64,000 nt of DNA from Bradyrhizobium sp. AUGA SZCCT0283 (GCF_018130385.1 NZ_JAFCLU010000007.1:222757-286756), one strand, 5' to 3'. Positions 53,934 to 62,309 are shown, counted from the stretch's first letter. The notes: generated by a model not told the origin, from the sequence alone. Program-made: numbers and translations.

Positions 53934-54653
53934 ATGCACGAGAACGTTCGATCCGATCGAGAAGCGCATCGAAGCAGCAACCGCAAGATGCGGCTGTTCT
54001 CCGGCCCGCTGAGCATGTTCGGCGCAAAGGTTCAAATCGCTGCGCACGAGAAGAATATCGACTTCGAACTGGTCATGGTCCCCTTCAACATGAAGGAGGG
54101 TTACGCGCCAAAGCATCCGGAAGTCCTGCGCATCAATCCGAAACGACAGGTCCCCGTGCTGATCGACGGTGACCTCGAGATCTTCGATTCCACCCAGATT
54201 TTCGAGTATCTTGAAGACATCAAGCCTCATCCTGCGCTGTGGCCTGCAAGGTCTGCAGCGCGGGCCTGGTCTCGCCGGCTGGAACATGAATCGGATGAGG
54301 TCTATTTCCCTCAAATCATCAAACTGATGCAGCTCTGGAAAACGCCGCTTGATCCCGCCGCGGAGCTCGCGCGCGCGGGCGCTGCCGCCTATTATCGAAC
54401 GATGGAGAACATCGTGGGCGACAGCGAGTTTCTTGGCGGCGCGTATTCCTTTGCCGATATCGCGTTCTATATGGCCCAGCTCTTCGGCGCCCGTATGGGT
54501 GCCGACATGACCAGCGAAACGCCGAAGCTTCTACAATGGCGGGAGCGCATGACGGCAAGACCGGCCGTCCTCAAGGTCGTTGGACCGATGGCCGATTACT
54601 TGCGCGGCCAAGGCCTCAGCGTTCCAGCATTTCTTCCGTCAAAAGCGACGTGA
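53934..54653 (+). CDS. glutathione S-transferase family protein
   Basis: A 239-aa protein. The N-terminal thioredoxin-like half contains MRLFSGPLSMFGAKVQIAAH and the cis-Pro/Ser region NPKRQVPVLIDGDLEIFDST (glutathione-binding), followed by an all-helical C-terminal half (FADIAFYMAQLFGARMG). An N-terminal extension of 18 polar residues precedes the fold; the ATG at 53934 has GGGA seven bases upstream, while an ATG at 53988 would start right at the fold. Likely induced when the divergent TetR repressor binds its ligand. Confidence 0.87.
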   Translation: MHENVRSDREAHRSSNRKMRLFSGPLSMFGAKVQIAAHEKNIDFELVMVPFNMKEGYAPKHPEVLRINPKRQVPVLIDGDLEIFDSTQIFEYLEDIKPHPALWPARSAARAWSRRLEHESDEVYFPQIIKLMQLWKTPLDPAAELARAGAAAYYRTMENIVGDSEFLGGAYSFADIAFYMAQLFGARMGADMTSETPKLLQWRERMTARPAVLKVVGPMADYLRGQGLSVPAFLPSKAT

Positions 54654-54685
54654 TCAACGCCGCGGGTACGCGCCGGTTTGTCCGG

Positions 54686-57600
54686 TCAGACCCTCGCCAC
54701 CGCGTGCGGAAACACGATCTCGATCAGCGTGCCCGAACGGCCGCCGGTCTTGATCTGGAATTTGGCGCGGTTGGCTTCGACGAGCGCCTTGGTCAGCGAC
54801 AGGCTCACGGCCGAACTCTCGGCCCGATCCGACGGCGCCGGCGTCCGGAACGGCTGCAGCGCGGCGGCAACCTCATTATCGTTGAGGCCGTGGCCGGTGT
54901 CGCGGACCCGCAGCATCACCTCGCCGAAATCGGACAGCGCGGTCGAGACGATGACCTGGCCACCGGCATTGGCGAGGTGGATCGAATTGCCGATCAGGTT
55001 CAGCGTGATCTGGCGCAAGGCCCGCGCGTCCGCGATCACAGCCGGCAACATGTGCGCGAGCGAGGTGCGGATGATGATGCGCTCGCGGTTGGCCTGCGGC
55101 TGCAACACCGCAACGCAGCTCTCGACCAGCTCGTTGAGGTTCTGGTTGGTGAAAGCCAGATCGAGCTTGCCGGTTTCGATCCGGCTGAGATCAAGCAGGT
55201 CGTTGATGATGGCGATCACGCGTTCGCCGGAGGCGCGGATGTCCTTCATGTATTCGAGGTAGCGCTCGTTGCCGAGCGCGCCGAAACGCTCGCCGATCAT
55301 CACTTCGGAAAAGCCGATGATGGCGTTCAGTGGCGTCCGCACCTCGTGGCTGATCCGGGCCAGCACGTCGGCCTTGGCATTGGCGGCGCGTTCGGCCAGC
55401 CGCCGCGCTTCGCGCAATTCGCTCTCGGTCTTCTTGGCCTGCGAGAGATCGCGGAACACCGCGAAGAAATTCGGGCCATCAGGGCGGGTGCGGCCCATGG
55501 TCATCGACAGCGGGATGATGCCGCCCTTGCTTTCGCGCGCCAGCACCTCGCGGCCGTGATCGAGCAGGCTGGCGACGCCGGAAGCCTTGATGCCGGCGAG
55601 ATATTCGAACACGCCGTGCTGGCTTTCGGGCGCAAACAGATCGGCGAGATTGCGGCGCGCGAGTTCGTCGCCGTCATGGCCGAACAGCGCTTCGGCGCTG
55701 CGGTTGGCCGCGTTGATGTTGCCGTCGGCGTCGAACATCAGGATGCCTTCGGCGGTGGTGTCGAGGATGGCGGCGAGGTCTTCGGCGTTGGCATGGCCGA
55801 CATCGGACGGCTCGGAAGCGTCAGGCTCCGATACCGCCGGTTCGGTCTCCGATACCGCCGGTTCGGGCTCCGATACCGCCGGTTCGAGCTCCGATACCGG
55901 CTCGGCTCGCGCGATGGCGGCCGCGATCGCCGCGCTCTCATGGCGCGTGCCCGAGAAGATCAAGGCGAGGGCGGAATCGCCGTCCCACGAGATGGTGTAG
56001 AGGCGCGCGTCGGCCGCCGCTGGCGGCGCATCCGCATCCGTCGGCTGGCTTGCCGAAATCGTCACCGGCTTGCCGGTGTCCGATGTCGAGGAGGCGTTGG
56101 ATACGCCGGGTTCGACATAGAGCGCGTCGAGGCCGCCGGCATCTTCCAGCGCATGCAGGCCCGGATAGCCCATCTGCGTCAGGAAGGCGGGGTTGGCGTA
56201 CAGCAGCCGGTCGAGCCGGTAGATCAGGATCCCGACCGGCAACAGATCGAGCAGCGCCTTGTCGCGCGCCGCTTCGCCGCGTGCCGGCGGCTCGGGTGGC
56301 GCCAGCCATTCCGGCGGCGCGGGGGCCGGTTCGCGCACAGCCTGCTGTTCAAAGATGGTTTCGCCGGCGGCGTCCACCGCCTCGTTGCCGTTCTCGGTGT
56401 CGAGCCGCGCCGACAATTGCCGCGCGAGTTCGTCGAAGGCGCTGTTTTCAACCGGCGTCAGCGATGGCTGCTTCGCTTCGCCCGGGGCGCGGAACGGCAA
56501 GACGTTTGCGGCGGCGTCCGCCGGCAACCCCGTTGCAGTTTCCGTCAGCGCGTCCCTGGCGATTTCCGGGACGCTTTCCTCTAGGGCTTCCTTGGGAGGT
56601 TCCACGGGCGTTTCCAAATCTTTTTGATGTGAAGGCTCTGCAGCAGAAGTCTCTGCAGCAGAAGGCTCTGCAGCAGAAGTCTCTGCAGCAGAAGGCTCTG
56701 CAGCAGAAGGCTCTGCAGCAGAAGGCTCTGCAGCAGAAGGCTCTGCAGCAGAAGGCTCTGCAGCAGAAGGCTCTGCAGCAGAAGTCTTGGCAGCAATCGG
56801 TTCAGGCAATTCGTCTGATGAAGGCGGGGCGACGTCGGCCGGCTCGGCAGATGGCGCAGCGGACGGTTCGTGCGGCGTCACCATCTCACCGGACAATTCC
56901 GCCAGACGTAGGGCAGCGAGACGCGCCAGGGCGTCGAAATCGCGGCAGACGCCGAAGCCGCGATAGCCGATGAAATTCCGCGCCCCGTCGAAGACCGGCA
57001 GGCCGGACAGTTCGACGGGCAAGGTGCCGCCGCCGTCGACCGGCCAGTTCAGCGTGATGCCGCTCCAGGTCGCGCCCGTCGCAAAGGCCTGCATCATCCG
57101 GCCGGTGGGATCGAATCCGAAGGTCTCGGCGATCTCGCGCCATGGCCGGCCGAAAGCGGCCGTGGTGCGCGGGCCGATCAGGCTTGCGAATTCGTCGGTG
57201 CCGAGCGTGAAGCGGCCTTCGCGATCCATCTGCCAGGTGAAGCGCAGCGGCAGGCGGCGCGCCTGCCGCTGGCCGGCAAACGCTTCGATGGCAGGTGGCG
57301 GCGCGCGCGGAATAGATTCGGCCGCGGGCGGCTCCTCGGCAATGGCTGGCTCGGCAAACGCATCGAACAACGCAAACTCGGCGGGCGCTTCGCCCGATTG
57401 CGCCGGCAGCTGGTAATCGGGAGCCGGTTGCGGTGCGACCGGTTGCTCGACAACGGGCATGGCGGGTGCGCTCGGCTGCGAGATCGGCTCTGATAAGACC
57501 GGCTCTGATAAGGGGGGCTCTGATGATGTGGTTTGCGGCTGCATCTCGTCGTCGGGCTGTGCCTGCGCCGGTTGCGGCGCGATCAGCGCGATGTTGCCGG

Positions 57601-57979
57601 CGGCGATCAGAACGCCGTGGCTGCCATCGGGAAAGTCGAACCGCGAACAGCCGCAGGTCGAGAGCATGCCGGGCGCCGCGCCAAATCCCTGCAAGCGCTC
57701 CAGCCGGATGGCGCCGTTGGCGAGCAGCCGGCCTGCGAGCCGCGCGATCTGCCGCCGGTGCCGGTCGGCCGGCCCGAAGGTTTTTTCGGCAAGGGCTGCG
57801 GCGCTGGCCACGCCGAACAGGCGTGCGCCGGCCGGATTGGCCCACAGGATCCGCTTGCCGTCGGCCGTCCACAGCCAGGCGGGCAGGCGGCTCGCCGCGT
57901 AGGCCGCCAGTCGCGGATCGCTCTGCGCCAGCCACTGATATTCCGCATCCTTCATCGCAACCACATGACCGTCCGGCAT
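54686..57979 (-). CDS. PdhS/PleC-like PAS sensor histidine kinase
   Basis: A 1097-aa soluble protein. PAS-type domains are seen near the N-terminus and at about 740-860; between them are Pro/Ala/Glu-rich linkers with tandem repeats. The dimerisation box RISHEVRTPLNAIIGFSEVM holds the phospho-acceptor His878. The catalytic domain shows the N box NLIGNSIHLANAGG and G1 box DTGHGLND, but the G2 glycine box is replaced by AVSLSLTKALVEANRA. The sequence around ERFGALGNERYLEYMKDI and VLQPQANRERIIIRTSLA is that of the PdhS/DivJ/PleC cell-cycle kinases that act on DivK. The altered G2 box raises the possibility of weak kinase or mainly phosphatase activity. Confidence 0.85.
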   Translation of the reverse strand: MPDGHVVAMKDAEYQWLAQSDPRLAAYAASRLPAWLWTADGKRILWANPAGARLFGVASAAALAEKTFGPADRHRRQIARLAGRLLANGAIRLERLQGFGAAPGMLSTCGCSRFDFPDGSHGVLIAAGNIALIAPQPAQAQPDDEMQPQTTSSEPPLSEPVLSEPISQPSAPAMPVVEQPVAPQPAPDYQLPAQSGEAPAEFALFDAFAEPAIAEEPPAAESIPRAPPPAIEAFAGQRQARRLPLRFTWQMDREGRFTLGTDEFASLIGPRTTAAFGRPWREIAETFGFDPTGRMMQAFATGATWSGITLNWPVDGGGTLPVELSGLPVFDGARNFIGYRGFGVCRDFDALARLAALRLAELSGEMVTPHEPSAAPSAEPADVAPPSSDELPEPIAAKTSAAEPSAAEPSAAEPSAAEPSAAEPSAAEPSAAETSAAEPSAAETSAAEPSHQKDLETPVEPPKEALEESVPEIARDALTETATGLPADAAANVLPFRAPGEAKQPSLTPVENSAFDELARQLSARLDTENGNEAVDAAGETIFEQQAVREPAPAPPEWLAPPEPPARGEAARDKALLDLLPVGILIYRLDRLLYANPAFLTQMGYPGLHALEDAGGLDALYVEPGVSNASSTSDTGKPVTISASQPTDADAPPAAADARLYTISWDGDSALALIFSGTRHESAAIAAAIARAEPVSELEPAVSEPEPAVSETEPAVSEPDASEPSDVGHANAEDLAAILDTTAEGILMFDADGNINAANRSAEALFGHDGDELARRNLADLFAPESQHGVFEYLAGIKASGVASLLDHGREVLARESKGGIIPLSMTMGRTRPDGPNFFAVFRDLSQAKKTESELREARRLAERAANAKADVLARISHEVRTPLNAIIGFSEVMIGERFGALGNERYLEYMKDIRASGERVIAIINDLLDLSRIETGKLDLAFTNQNLNELVESCVAVLQPQANRERIIIRTSLAHMLPAVIADARALRQITLNLIGNSIHLANAGGQVIVSTALSDFGEVMLRVRDTGHGLNDNEVAAALQPFRTPAPSDRAESSAVSLSLTKALVEANRAKFQIKTGGRSGTLIEIVFPHAVARV
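55826..55904 (-). repeat. 21-bp tandem repeat encoding SEPEPAV-like units
   Basis: Three full units of CTCCGATACCGCCGGTTCGGN and a partial fourth lie head to tail inside the kinase gene. They encode Glu-Pro-Ala-Val-Ser repeats in the linker between PAS domains. Confidence 0.8.
56631..56795 (-). repeat. eleven 15-bp tandem units encoding AEPSA/AETSA
   Basis: The unit GAAGGCTCTGCAGCA (or GAAGTCTCTGCAGCA) is repeated eleven times without spacer within the kinase gene, covering about residues 395-450. Units are nearly identical, so recent slippage is likely and copy number may vary between strains without breaking the frame. Confidence 0.92.
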
Positions 57980-58244
57980 CGGGATCGGCAGTCAGGATGC
58001 CGACAGCGTTAAGCGATCGTTACTATCGCAAGCCGGCAGCGGCAGGTCCACGGCCCGGCGGGCTGGAGGAAATTAAGCCGCGGATAACCTTAATCCGGCG
58101 GGACCCTTTGGCCGGCCGCCGCGTTGGGTGGTTGCAAACGGCCGTCAAGGGTTCAAAGAGGAACCTCCCCGGCGCCGCATCCGTCCCGGAGCGGCCCCCT
58201 GGCGGTAGCCGGACGCAATCCCTGCCAACGCAAAGGAGCACAGA

Positions 58245-58628
58245 ATGAGCGACGATGCGCGAGAGCCTTTCGAGATACCCAAGGAAATGCGATCGATGGC
58301 GGAAGCGAGCTTCGAGCAGGCCCGCAAGACGTTTGAGAAGTTCGTCGACTCTGCGCAGGCCGCCGCCGGCACCATCGAGGAGCGCAACGCCACGGTTCGC
58401 GCCGGCGCCAAGGACGTCAGCAGCAAGGCCATCGCCTATGCCGAGCAGAACGTGCAGGCCTCGCTCGATCACGCGCAATCGCTGCTGAAAGCCAGGGATT
58501 TGCCCGAAGTGATGCGGCTGCACGGCGAATATGTGCAGGCGCAGATGCGCGCGCTGGCGGAGCAGGCCAGCGAAATGAGCCAGGTCGTCGGCAAGGCCGC
58601 CATGGAGGCGGCGAAGCCGAAAGCCTGA
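58245..58628 (+). CDS. phasin-family protein
   Basis: A 127-aa phasin (phasin 2 type): FEIPKEMRSMAEASFEQARK, TFEKFVDSAQ, then GAKDVSSKAIAYAEQNVQAS and ARDLPEVMRLHGEYVQAQMR. Such proteins coat polyhydroxyalkanoate granules; rhizobial genomes have several. A second phasin gene follows 250 nt later on the same strand. Starts at the ATG preceded by AAAGGAG. Confidence 0.9.
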   Translation: MSDDAREPFEIPKEMRSMAEASFEQARKTFEKFVDSAQAAAGTIEERNATVRAGAKDVSSKAIAYAEQNVQASLDHAQSLLKARDLPEVMRLHGEYVQAQMRALAEQASEMSQVVGKAAMEAAKPKA

Positions 58629-58878
58629 CCTGCCGGCGTCGGCGGGGTTCAACCACTGGATAGCCCGGCCGAATGGGCATCCCTGCACGATCGAATATGC
58701 GGCGTCGCACCGGAAACTGCATTGCGCTGCACAAATTTGACATGATATGGGTGCTTATTAGGCGAGCCCGTGGATGGGCACTTCCGTGAATGTGCGTGTA
58801 CGTGATCCCTTCGGCGTCTCGGCCGATTGCCCGCCAGGCGTCCGCAAGGGGGAACATCGTTTAACCCCATTGTGAAGG

Positions 58879-59322
58879 ATGCAAGCCGTGACCAGCTCCA
58901 CCGATCCCTTCTCCGCCTCCATCATTCCCTTCGAAGTCCCCGAGCAGATGCGCGCGCTTGCCGAAAAGGGCGTTTCGCAGGCCCGCGACAGCTACGCCAA
59001 GTTCAAGGATGCCGCCGAAACCCATAACGGCACCATCGAGGCCGTGTTCACCTCGGCCAGCAAGGGCGCCAGCGAGTACAACGCCAAGCTGATCGAGTTC
59101 TTCAAGGCCAACACTTCCTCCTCGCTCGATTTCGCGCAGGAGCTGTTCGGCGTGAAGACGCCGGCCGCCGCGCTCGAGCTGTGGACCTCGCATGCCAAGA
59201 AGCAGTACGAGACCTTGACGGCGCAAGCCAAGGAGCTCGCCGAGCTCGGCCAGAAGGTCGCGACCGAGACCGTCGAGCCAATCAAGGCCTCGGCCTCGAA
59301 GCTTTACAAGCCGGCCGCCTGA
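58879..59322 (+). CDS. phasin-family protein
   Basis: A 147-aa phasin: FEVPEQMRALAEKGVSQARD, YAKFKDAAE, NAKLIEFFKANTSSSLDFAQ, and KTPAAALELWTSHAKKQYET. Paralogue of the preceding gene product with the same heptad pattern and a slightly longer C-terminus (VEPIKASASKLYKPAA). A strong terminator lies 22 nt downstream. The two proteins may work together on PHB granules. Confidence 0.92.
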   Translation: MQAVTSSTDPFSASIIPFEVPEQMRALAEKGVSQARDSYAKFKDAAETHNGTIEAVFTSASKGASEYNAKLIEFFKANTSSSLDFAQELFGVKTPAAALELWTSHAKKQYETLTAQAKELAELGQKVATETVEPIKASASKLYKPAA

Positions 59323-59343
59323 TCGCTTCCGGTATTGATCACG

Positions 59344-59374
59344 AAAAGCCCGGGCCAAGCGGCCCGGGCTTTTT
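59344..59374 (+). terminator. Rho-independent terminator after the phasin gene
   Basis: AAAAGCCCGGGCC (59344-59356), loop AAGC, GGCCCGGGCTTTT (59361-59373) followed by another T. A 13-bp perfect stem with U-tract, 22 nt after the stop codon. Confidence 0.9.
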
Positions 59375-59565
59375 GCTGCCCAAGGAACGATTAAGGGATG
59401 ATTTTGGCGGGCCGCCGGGGCTGGGCCGAGGGGCCCGGCAAATGAACGCAAAATGCCTTCCGGACGACTATAATGAGGCGCTTCACGGCCTTGCCAAAGC
59501 GAGGCGTTGCACCTAGTTTCCGGCCCATTCGCGCCCCCCTTTTTTGAGGGCCTCGCGTGAGGGAT

Positions 59566-59642
59566 GCAGTTGTAGCTCAGTTGGTTAGAGCGCCTGTCTG
59601 TGGAACAGGAGGTCGGTGGTTCGAGCCCACCCAACTGTACCA
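59566..59642 (+). tRNA. tRNA-His (GTG)
   Basis: A complete 77-nt cloverleaf with encoded CCA. The acceptor stem is GCAGTTG/CAACTGT (first pair G-U), D-arm GTAGCTCAGTTGGTTAGAGC, anticodon stem CCTGT/ACAGG with anticodon GTG at 59600-59602, and the T-arm GGTTCGAGCC. The base before the acceptor stem is T, not G, and the discriminator is A: the alphaproteobacterial form of tRNA-His lacking G-1. DNA to its right looks accessory. Confidence 0.95.
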
Positions 59643-59822
59643 ACAAAATCAGCAGCTTAGATGAAGTGATCTCCGGGCCGATACCTTCAAAAGTAACGGG
59701 TGAAGTAACGGCGCACGCATCCATCCGTTGAGCCCTGTGAATAATACGAGATGTTTGCGATGAACGGTGGCGAAGTCACCCGACTCCCGGTTATCTCCTG
59801 TCGAACTTAACCGGAGGTTTTC

Positions 59823-60011
59823 ATGGGCAAGGGCGGTCTACCCATTGGCGAATTTTCTGGCTCGGATGCGACCGAGAGGCTCCGTCAGAGCTTCGAACGC
59901 GGCCAGCGATCCAACACTCGGCTCACGTGGGCAATGCTGATCCTTGCGGGAATTGCCGCCGTTGCTGGCGTGATTGCTGCGGTGCCGGTCATCCAGGCGT
60001 GGATCAAATAA
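59823..60011 (+). CDS. small single-helix membrane protein
   Basis: A 62-aa protein: a polar N-terminus (MGKGGLPIGEFSGSDATERL) and one C-terminal membrane helix (WAMLILAGIAAVAGVIAAVP). GGAGG stands eight bases before the ATG. No family is recognised. First gene after tRNA-His. Confidence 0.7.
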   Translation: MGKGGLPIGEFSGSDATERLRQSFERGQRSNTRLTWAMLILAGIAAVAGVIAAVPVIQAWIK

Positions 60012-60087
60012 TCGCGTGGCAGACTCGGATTCATTGCGATGGCGACCAAGGTACCGTTTCGGCCACCACCGCCAAGCGCCAACACTC

Positions 60088-60963
60088 CTATTTCCGAGAT
60101 AGCCCCTTAAACGAACTCGCTCGCAAAAGACCTTCTGAGGTGATGTCGCGGTATTCGACGTCGGCGACGAAGGTTGGCTCAACCCATGTGGCCTTCGGCT
60201 TCTTAATGGGCTTGGTGAGCTTTGACTGTGGGCTGACGACCGTATCGAGCTGCTTCCTGATTTGGCTTGAGACGGTGCGGGACCATCCCGTTCCGACCTT
60301 GCCCATGTAGACTAGGTCTTTGCCTTCCTTCTTACCGAGGTAGAGAGCGGCAACGCCGGTGGGATCTTTGACGAAGCCGACGACCGGGAATTTGCCCTTC
60401 TGGACGGTTTTGATTTTCAGCCAGGCCTCGTTACGGTCGGAGCGGTAGGGTGCTCCTGCGTTTTTGGAGATGATGCCTTCCCAGTTCAGCTTGGCAGCGT
60501 GTTCGAACATCTTCTGTCCGTCTCCGGTGAGATGTTCTGAGTAGAGGACTGGCAGCTCAATGTCGTTTTCAGTAAGAAGGTCGAGCAGCGCCTGCTTGCG
60601 CTCAATCTGTTGAAGCTTGCGAAGGTCGCCGTCACGCCAGAGCAGATCGAAGGCGTAGTAAACTAGCCGGTCCTGCCTGCCCGCCGCCAGCTCCGCTTGC
60701 AGTTCTGAGAAATTGGTTCGACCTTCATGGGTGACGACCACTTCCCCATCGATGATGGCTTCGCCTGGAATGTCGAGCGCGCCGGCAATCACAGAGAACC
60801 GCTTGGTCCAGTCGAGCCCGTTACGGGTGAAGACCTTCTTCCTTCCCCTGTTGATGTGGACCTGGATGCGGTAGCCGTCGAATTTGATTTCGTGAAGCCA
60901 TTGCGCGCCCTTCGGCGCTTTGGACTTCAACGTTGCAAGCTGGGGCTTAATGAACCCCGGCAT
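60088..60963 (-). CDS. stand-alone LigD-type ATP-dependent DNA ligase
   Basis: A 291-aa ligase domain: the adenylation motif is EIKFDGYR, with Lys27 as the AMP acceptor, followed by FTRNGLDWTKRF, EAIIDGEVVV, FDLLWRDG, EGIISKNAGAPYRSDRNEAW and the motif V lysines LKIKTVQ. An OB-fold follows (VGFVKDPTGVAALYLGKKEG). This is the ligase module of LigD without the polymerase and phosphoesterase parts. The ATG at 60963 matches the usual PGFIKPQLATL start; in-frame ATGs at 60993 and 61035 are possible. It lies 102 nt downstream of the second SOS-type cassette on the same strand and may share its transcript. Confidence 0.88.
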   Translation of the reverse strand: MPGFIKPQLATLKSKAPKGAQWLHEIKFDGYRIQVHINRGRKKVFTRNGLDWTKRFSVIAGALDIPGEAIIDGEVVVTHEGRTNFSELQAELAAGRQDRLVYYAFDLLWRDGDLRKLQQIERKQALLDLLTENDIELPVLYSEHLTGDGQKMFEHAAKLNWEGIISKNAGAPYRSDRNEAWLKIKTVQKGKFPVVGFVKDPTGVAALYLGKKEGKDLVYMGKVGTGWSRTVSSQIRKQLDTVVSPQSKLTKPIKKPKATWVEPTFVADVEYRDITSEGLLRASSFKGLSRK

Positions 60964-61065
60964 AGAAATTCGTTTCGACACAACGCAACTCATAAACAAA
61001 AACGCCCGCCGCGCTTGGAGGGCCACGACGAGCATTCTTGCCTACTTCAGTGGAATCCCGAACAA

Positions 61066-61293
61066 TCAGGGGACGTGATCGCTCCTGCCACCACCGATAC
61101 TATAGGGCTTGTTTAGAAAGTAATCCCGGTTACCCAGCGCCGCTTCGGCGTACTGGTCGATAGCGACAGTGATCGCTTGAACGTGCTGATAACAACAACC
61201 TTCGCGCTGAGCTAACCGCCGAACTTCCGCAAGCGCTTTAATGAACTCGTGGTTGTTGGCGTTGTCGTCGTACCATTTGAGAGGCTTGCTCAT
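61066..61293 (-). CDS. conserved small protein of the second SOS-type cassette (paralogue of 29452)
   Basis: A 75-aa protein beginning MSKPLKWYDDNANNHEFIKA, with the core HVQAITVAIDQYAEAALGNR and FLNKPYSIGGGRSDHVP. It matches the product of 29452-29679 at 55 of 75 positions. No known family. Its ATG shares one base with the stop of the preceding gene (TGATG), so it is translationally coupled; two GTG codons just upstream are less likely starts. Confidence 0.78.
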   Translation of the reverse strand: MSKPLKWYDDNANNHEFIKALAEVRRLAQREGCCYQHVQAITVAIDQYAEAALGNRDYFLNKPYSIGGGRSDHVP

Positions 61294-61526
61294 CACCACC
61301 GACGCCCTCCCAGCGCTTTCCCCTTGTTCGGCCCGGGCAGCTCTTTCTTCAGCCGGTCGCGTTCCTCACAAAGTCTATCGATGTTGTGCAACATCCGATC
61401 CAGCAACGTTTCAGCAGACGCCGTGGGAATGCCTGCTCTTTGCAGTCGCCGAATGTCACCGCGCTGGCGATAGACCTGAATGCGCATACGTTCGATCTCA
61501 ACCCGAATGCTTTCGATATCCGGCAT
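61293..61526 (-). CDS. small helical protein, first gene of the second SOS-type cassette
   Basis: A 77-aa protein, MPDIESIRVEIERMRIQVYR, with helices around QRGDIRRLQRAGIPTASAET and LLDRMLHNIDRLCEERDRLK. Layout equals that of the gene at 29294: basic helix, G-[LI] turn, LL-x-R helix. The ATG at 61526 lies 33 nt after an exact LexA-type box; an open frame reaches 61565 but would run into the box. Probably the lead gene of an SOS-type transcript continuing into 61066 and perhaps the ligase. Confidence 0.7.
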   Translation of the reverse strand: MPDIESIRVEIERMRIQVYRQRGDIRRLQRAGIPTASAETLLDRMLHNIDRLCEERDRLKKELPGPNKGKALGGRRW

Positions 61527-61559
61527 GCTTCGCCTTGGTGTAACGGGAGGTCTGCATGA

Positions 61560-61574
61560 GAACATAACATGAAC
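61560..61574 (-). promoter_or_regulatory. LexA-type (SOS) box
   Basis: GAAC-ATAACAT-GAAC on the plus strand, i.e. GTTC-N7-GTTC on the minus strand, the alphaproteobacterial LexA recognition sequence. It ends 33 nt before the ATG at 61526. Confidence 0.72.
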
Positions 61575-61708
61575 ACATGGTCAAGGTGCGGATAAGCCGG
61601 ATAACGTGGAACAAACCGGGAATTTCCCTTGTGGGGCCTGCAACCGGGGGATACATCCGTCTAGTTCCACAACATATGATTCGCCCCCTTTAGTTTGGAA
61701 ACCTTGTA

Positions 61709-62308
61709 ATGGCAAAGAGTTCGAAACCGACCGGGACCTCCCGCATCAAGTTCATTATGTTCGACGCCGAGATTGCCGACGACCAAATTCCAATGGTCAC
61801 GCAGGCCATCACCAACGCATTGCGCGGGCCGAACCCGGCTCCAAAGAGGCTCCCGCCTGCTGCGTCTCAGTTGAACGGCAACGACGCTGCCGAGGAGCAT
61901 GACGAGCCCGATTTGTTCGACGCCCTCGAAGAGGACGAGACCGTCGATGTGACGCCGGCCGCACAGAAGAAGAAGGTCCAGCGCCGCGTTGCGCCTAAGC
62001 CGCAAGTCGTCAACGAGGTTGATGTCACTAGCGATCCGCCCCTGTCATCTATCGGCACGTTCAAGAGCAACCATAAGCGCTACCTGGCAATCGCGGCATG
62101 GCTGCACGATCATCGCAGCATCGAAGTGATCGACGAGCGGCACATTTACACCTGCTATCGTCATTTGGGTTGGCCGACCAACATCAACGACTTCGCGCAA
62201 CCGCTCCGCGAGCTCAAGCACAAGCAGTATTTTGAGTCTCCCGAGACCGGAAAGTATGCCATCAACCAGCTCGGGCTGGCGAAGGCCAAGGAAAGCTCGG
62301 CGACTTAG
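61709..62308 (+). CDS. hypothetical protein with C-terminal winged-helix-like domain
   Basis: A 199-aa protein. The N-terminal block SRIKFIMFDAEIADDQIPMV then TQAITNALRG is a short conserved module I have seen ahead of unrelated domains in island genes; a disordered acidic/basic linker follows (DLFDALEEDETVDV), and residues about 120-190 (LAIAAWLHDHRSIEVIDERH, YRHLGWPTNINDFAQPLREL) look like a winged helix. Function unknown. It starts a three-gene unit; the next ATG lies one base after its stop. Confidence 0.72.
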   Translation: MAKSSKPTGTSRIKFIMFDAEIADDQIPMVTQAITNALRGPNPAPKRLPPAASQLNGNDAAEEHDEPDLFDALEEDETVDVTPAAQKKKVQRRVAPKPQVVNEVDVTSDPPLSSIGTFKSNHKRYLAIAAWLHDHRSIEVIDERHIYTCYRHLGWPTNINDFAQPLRELKHKQYFESPETGKYAINQLGLAKAKESSAT

Positions 62309-62309
62309 A

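Noticed and set aside
56631..56795. CRISPR array
   Set aside because: Units are 15 bp, contiguous and in frame, with no spacers; no cas genes nearby. The same holds for 3168-3275.
56050..56973. Plus-strand frame with repeated LQQKA words
   Set aside because: It is only the reverse reading of the 15-bp tandem repeat in the kinase gene.
60964..61035. Terminator between the small-gene cassette and the ligase
   Set aside because: A T-run is present after GCGGCGGGCG, but the stem is weak and interrupted, so I did not call a terminator.
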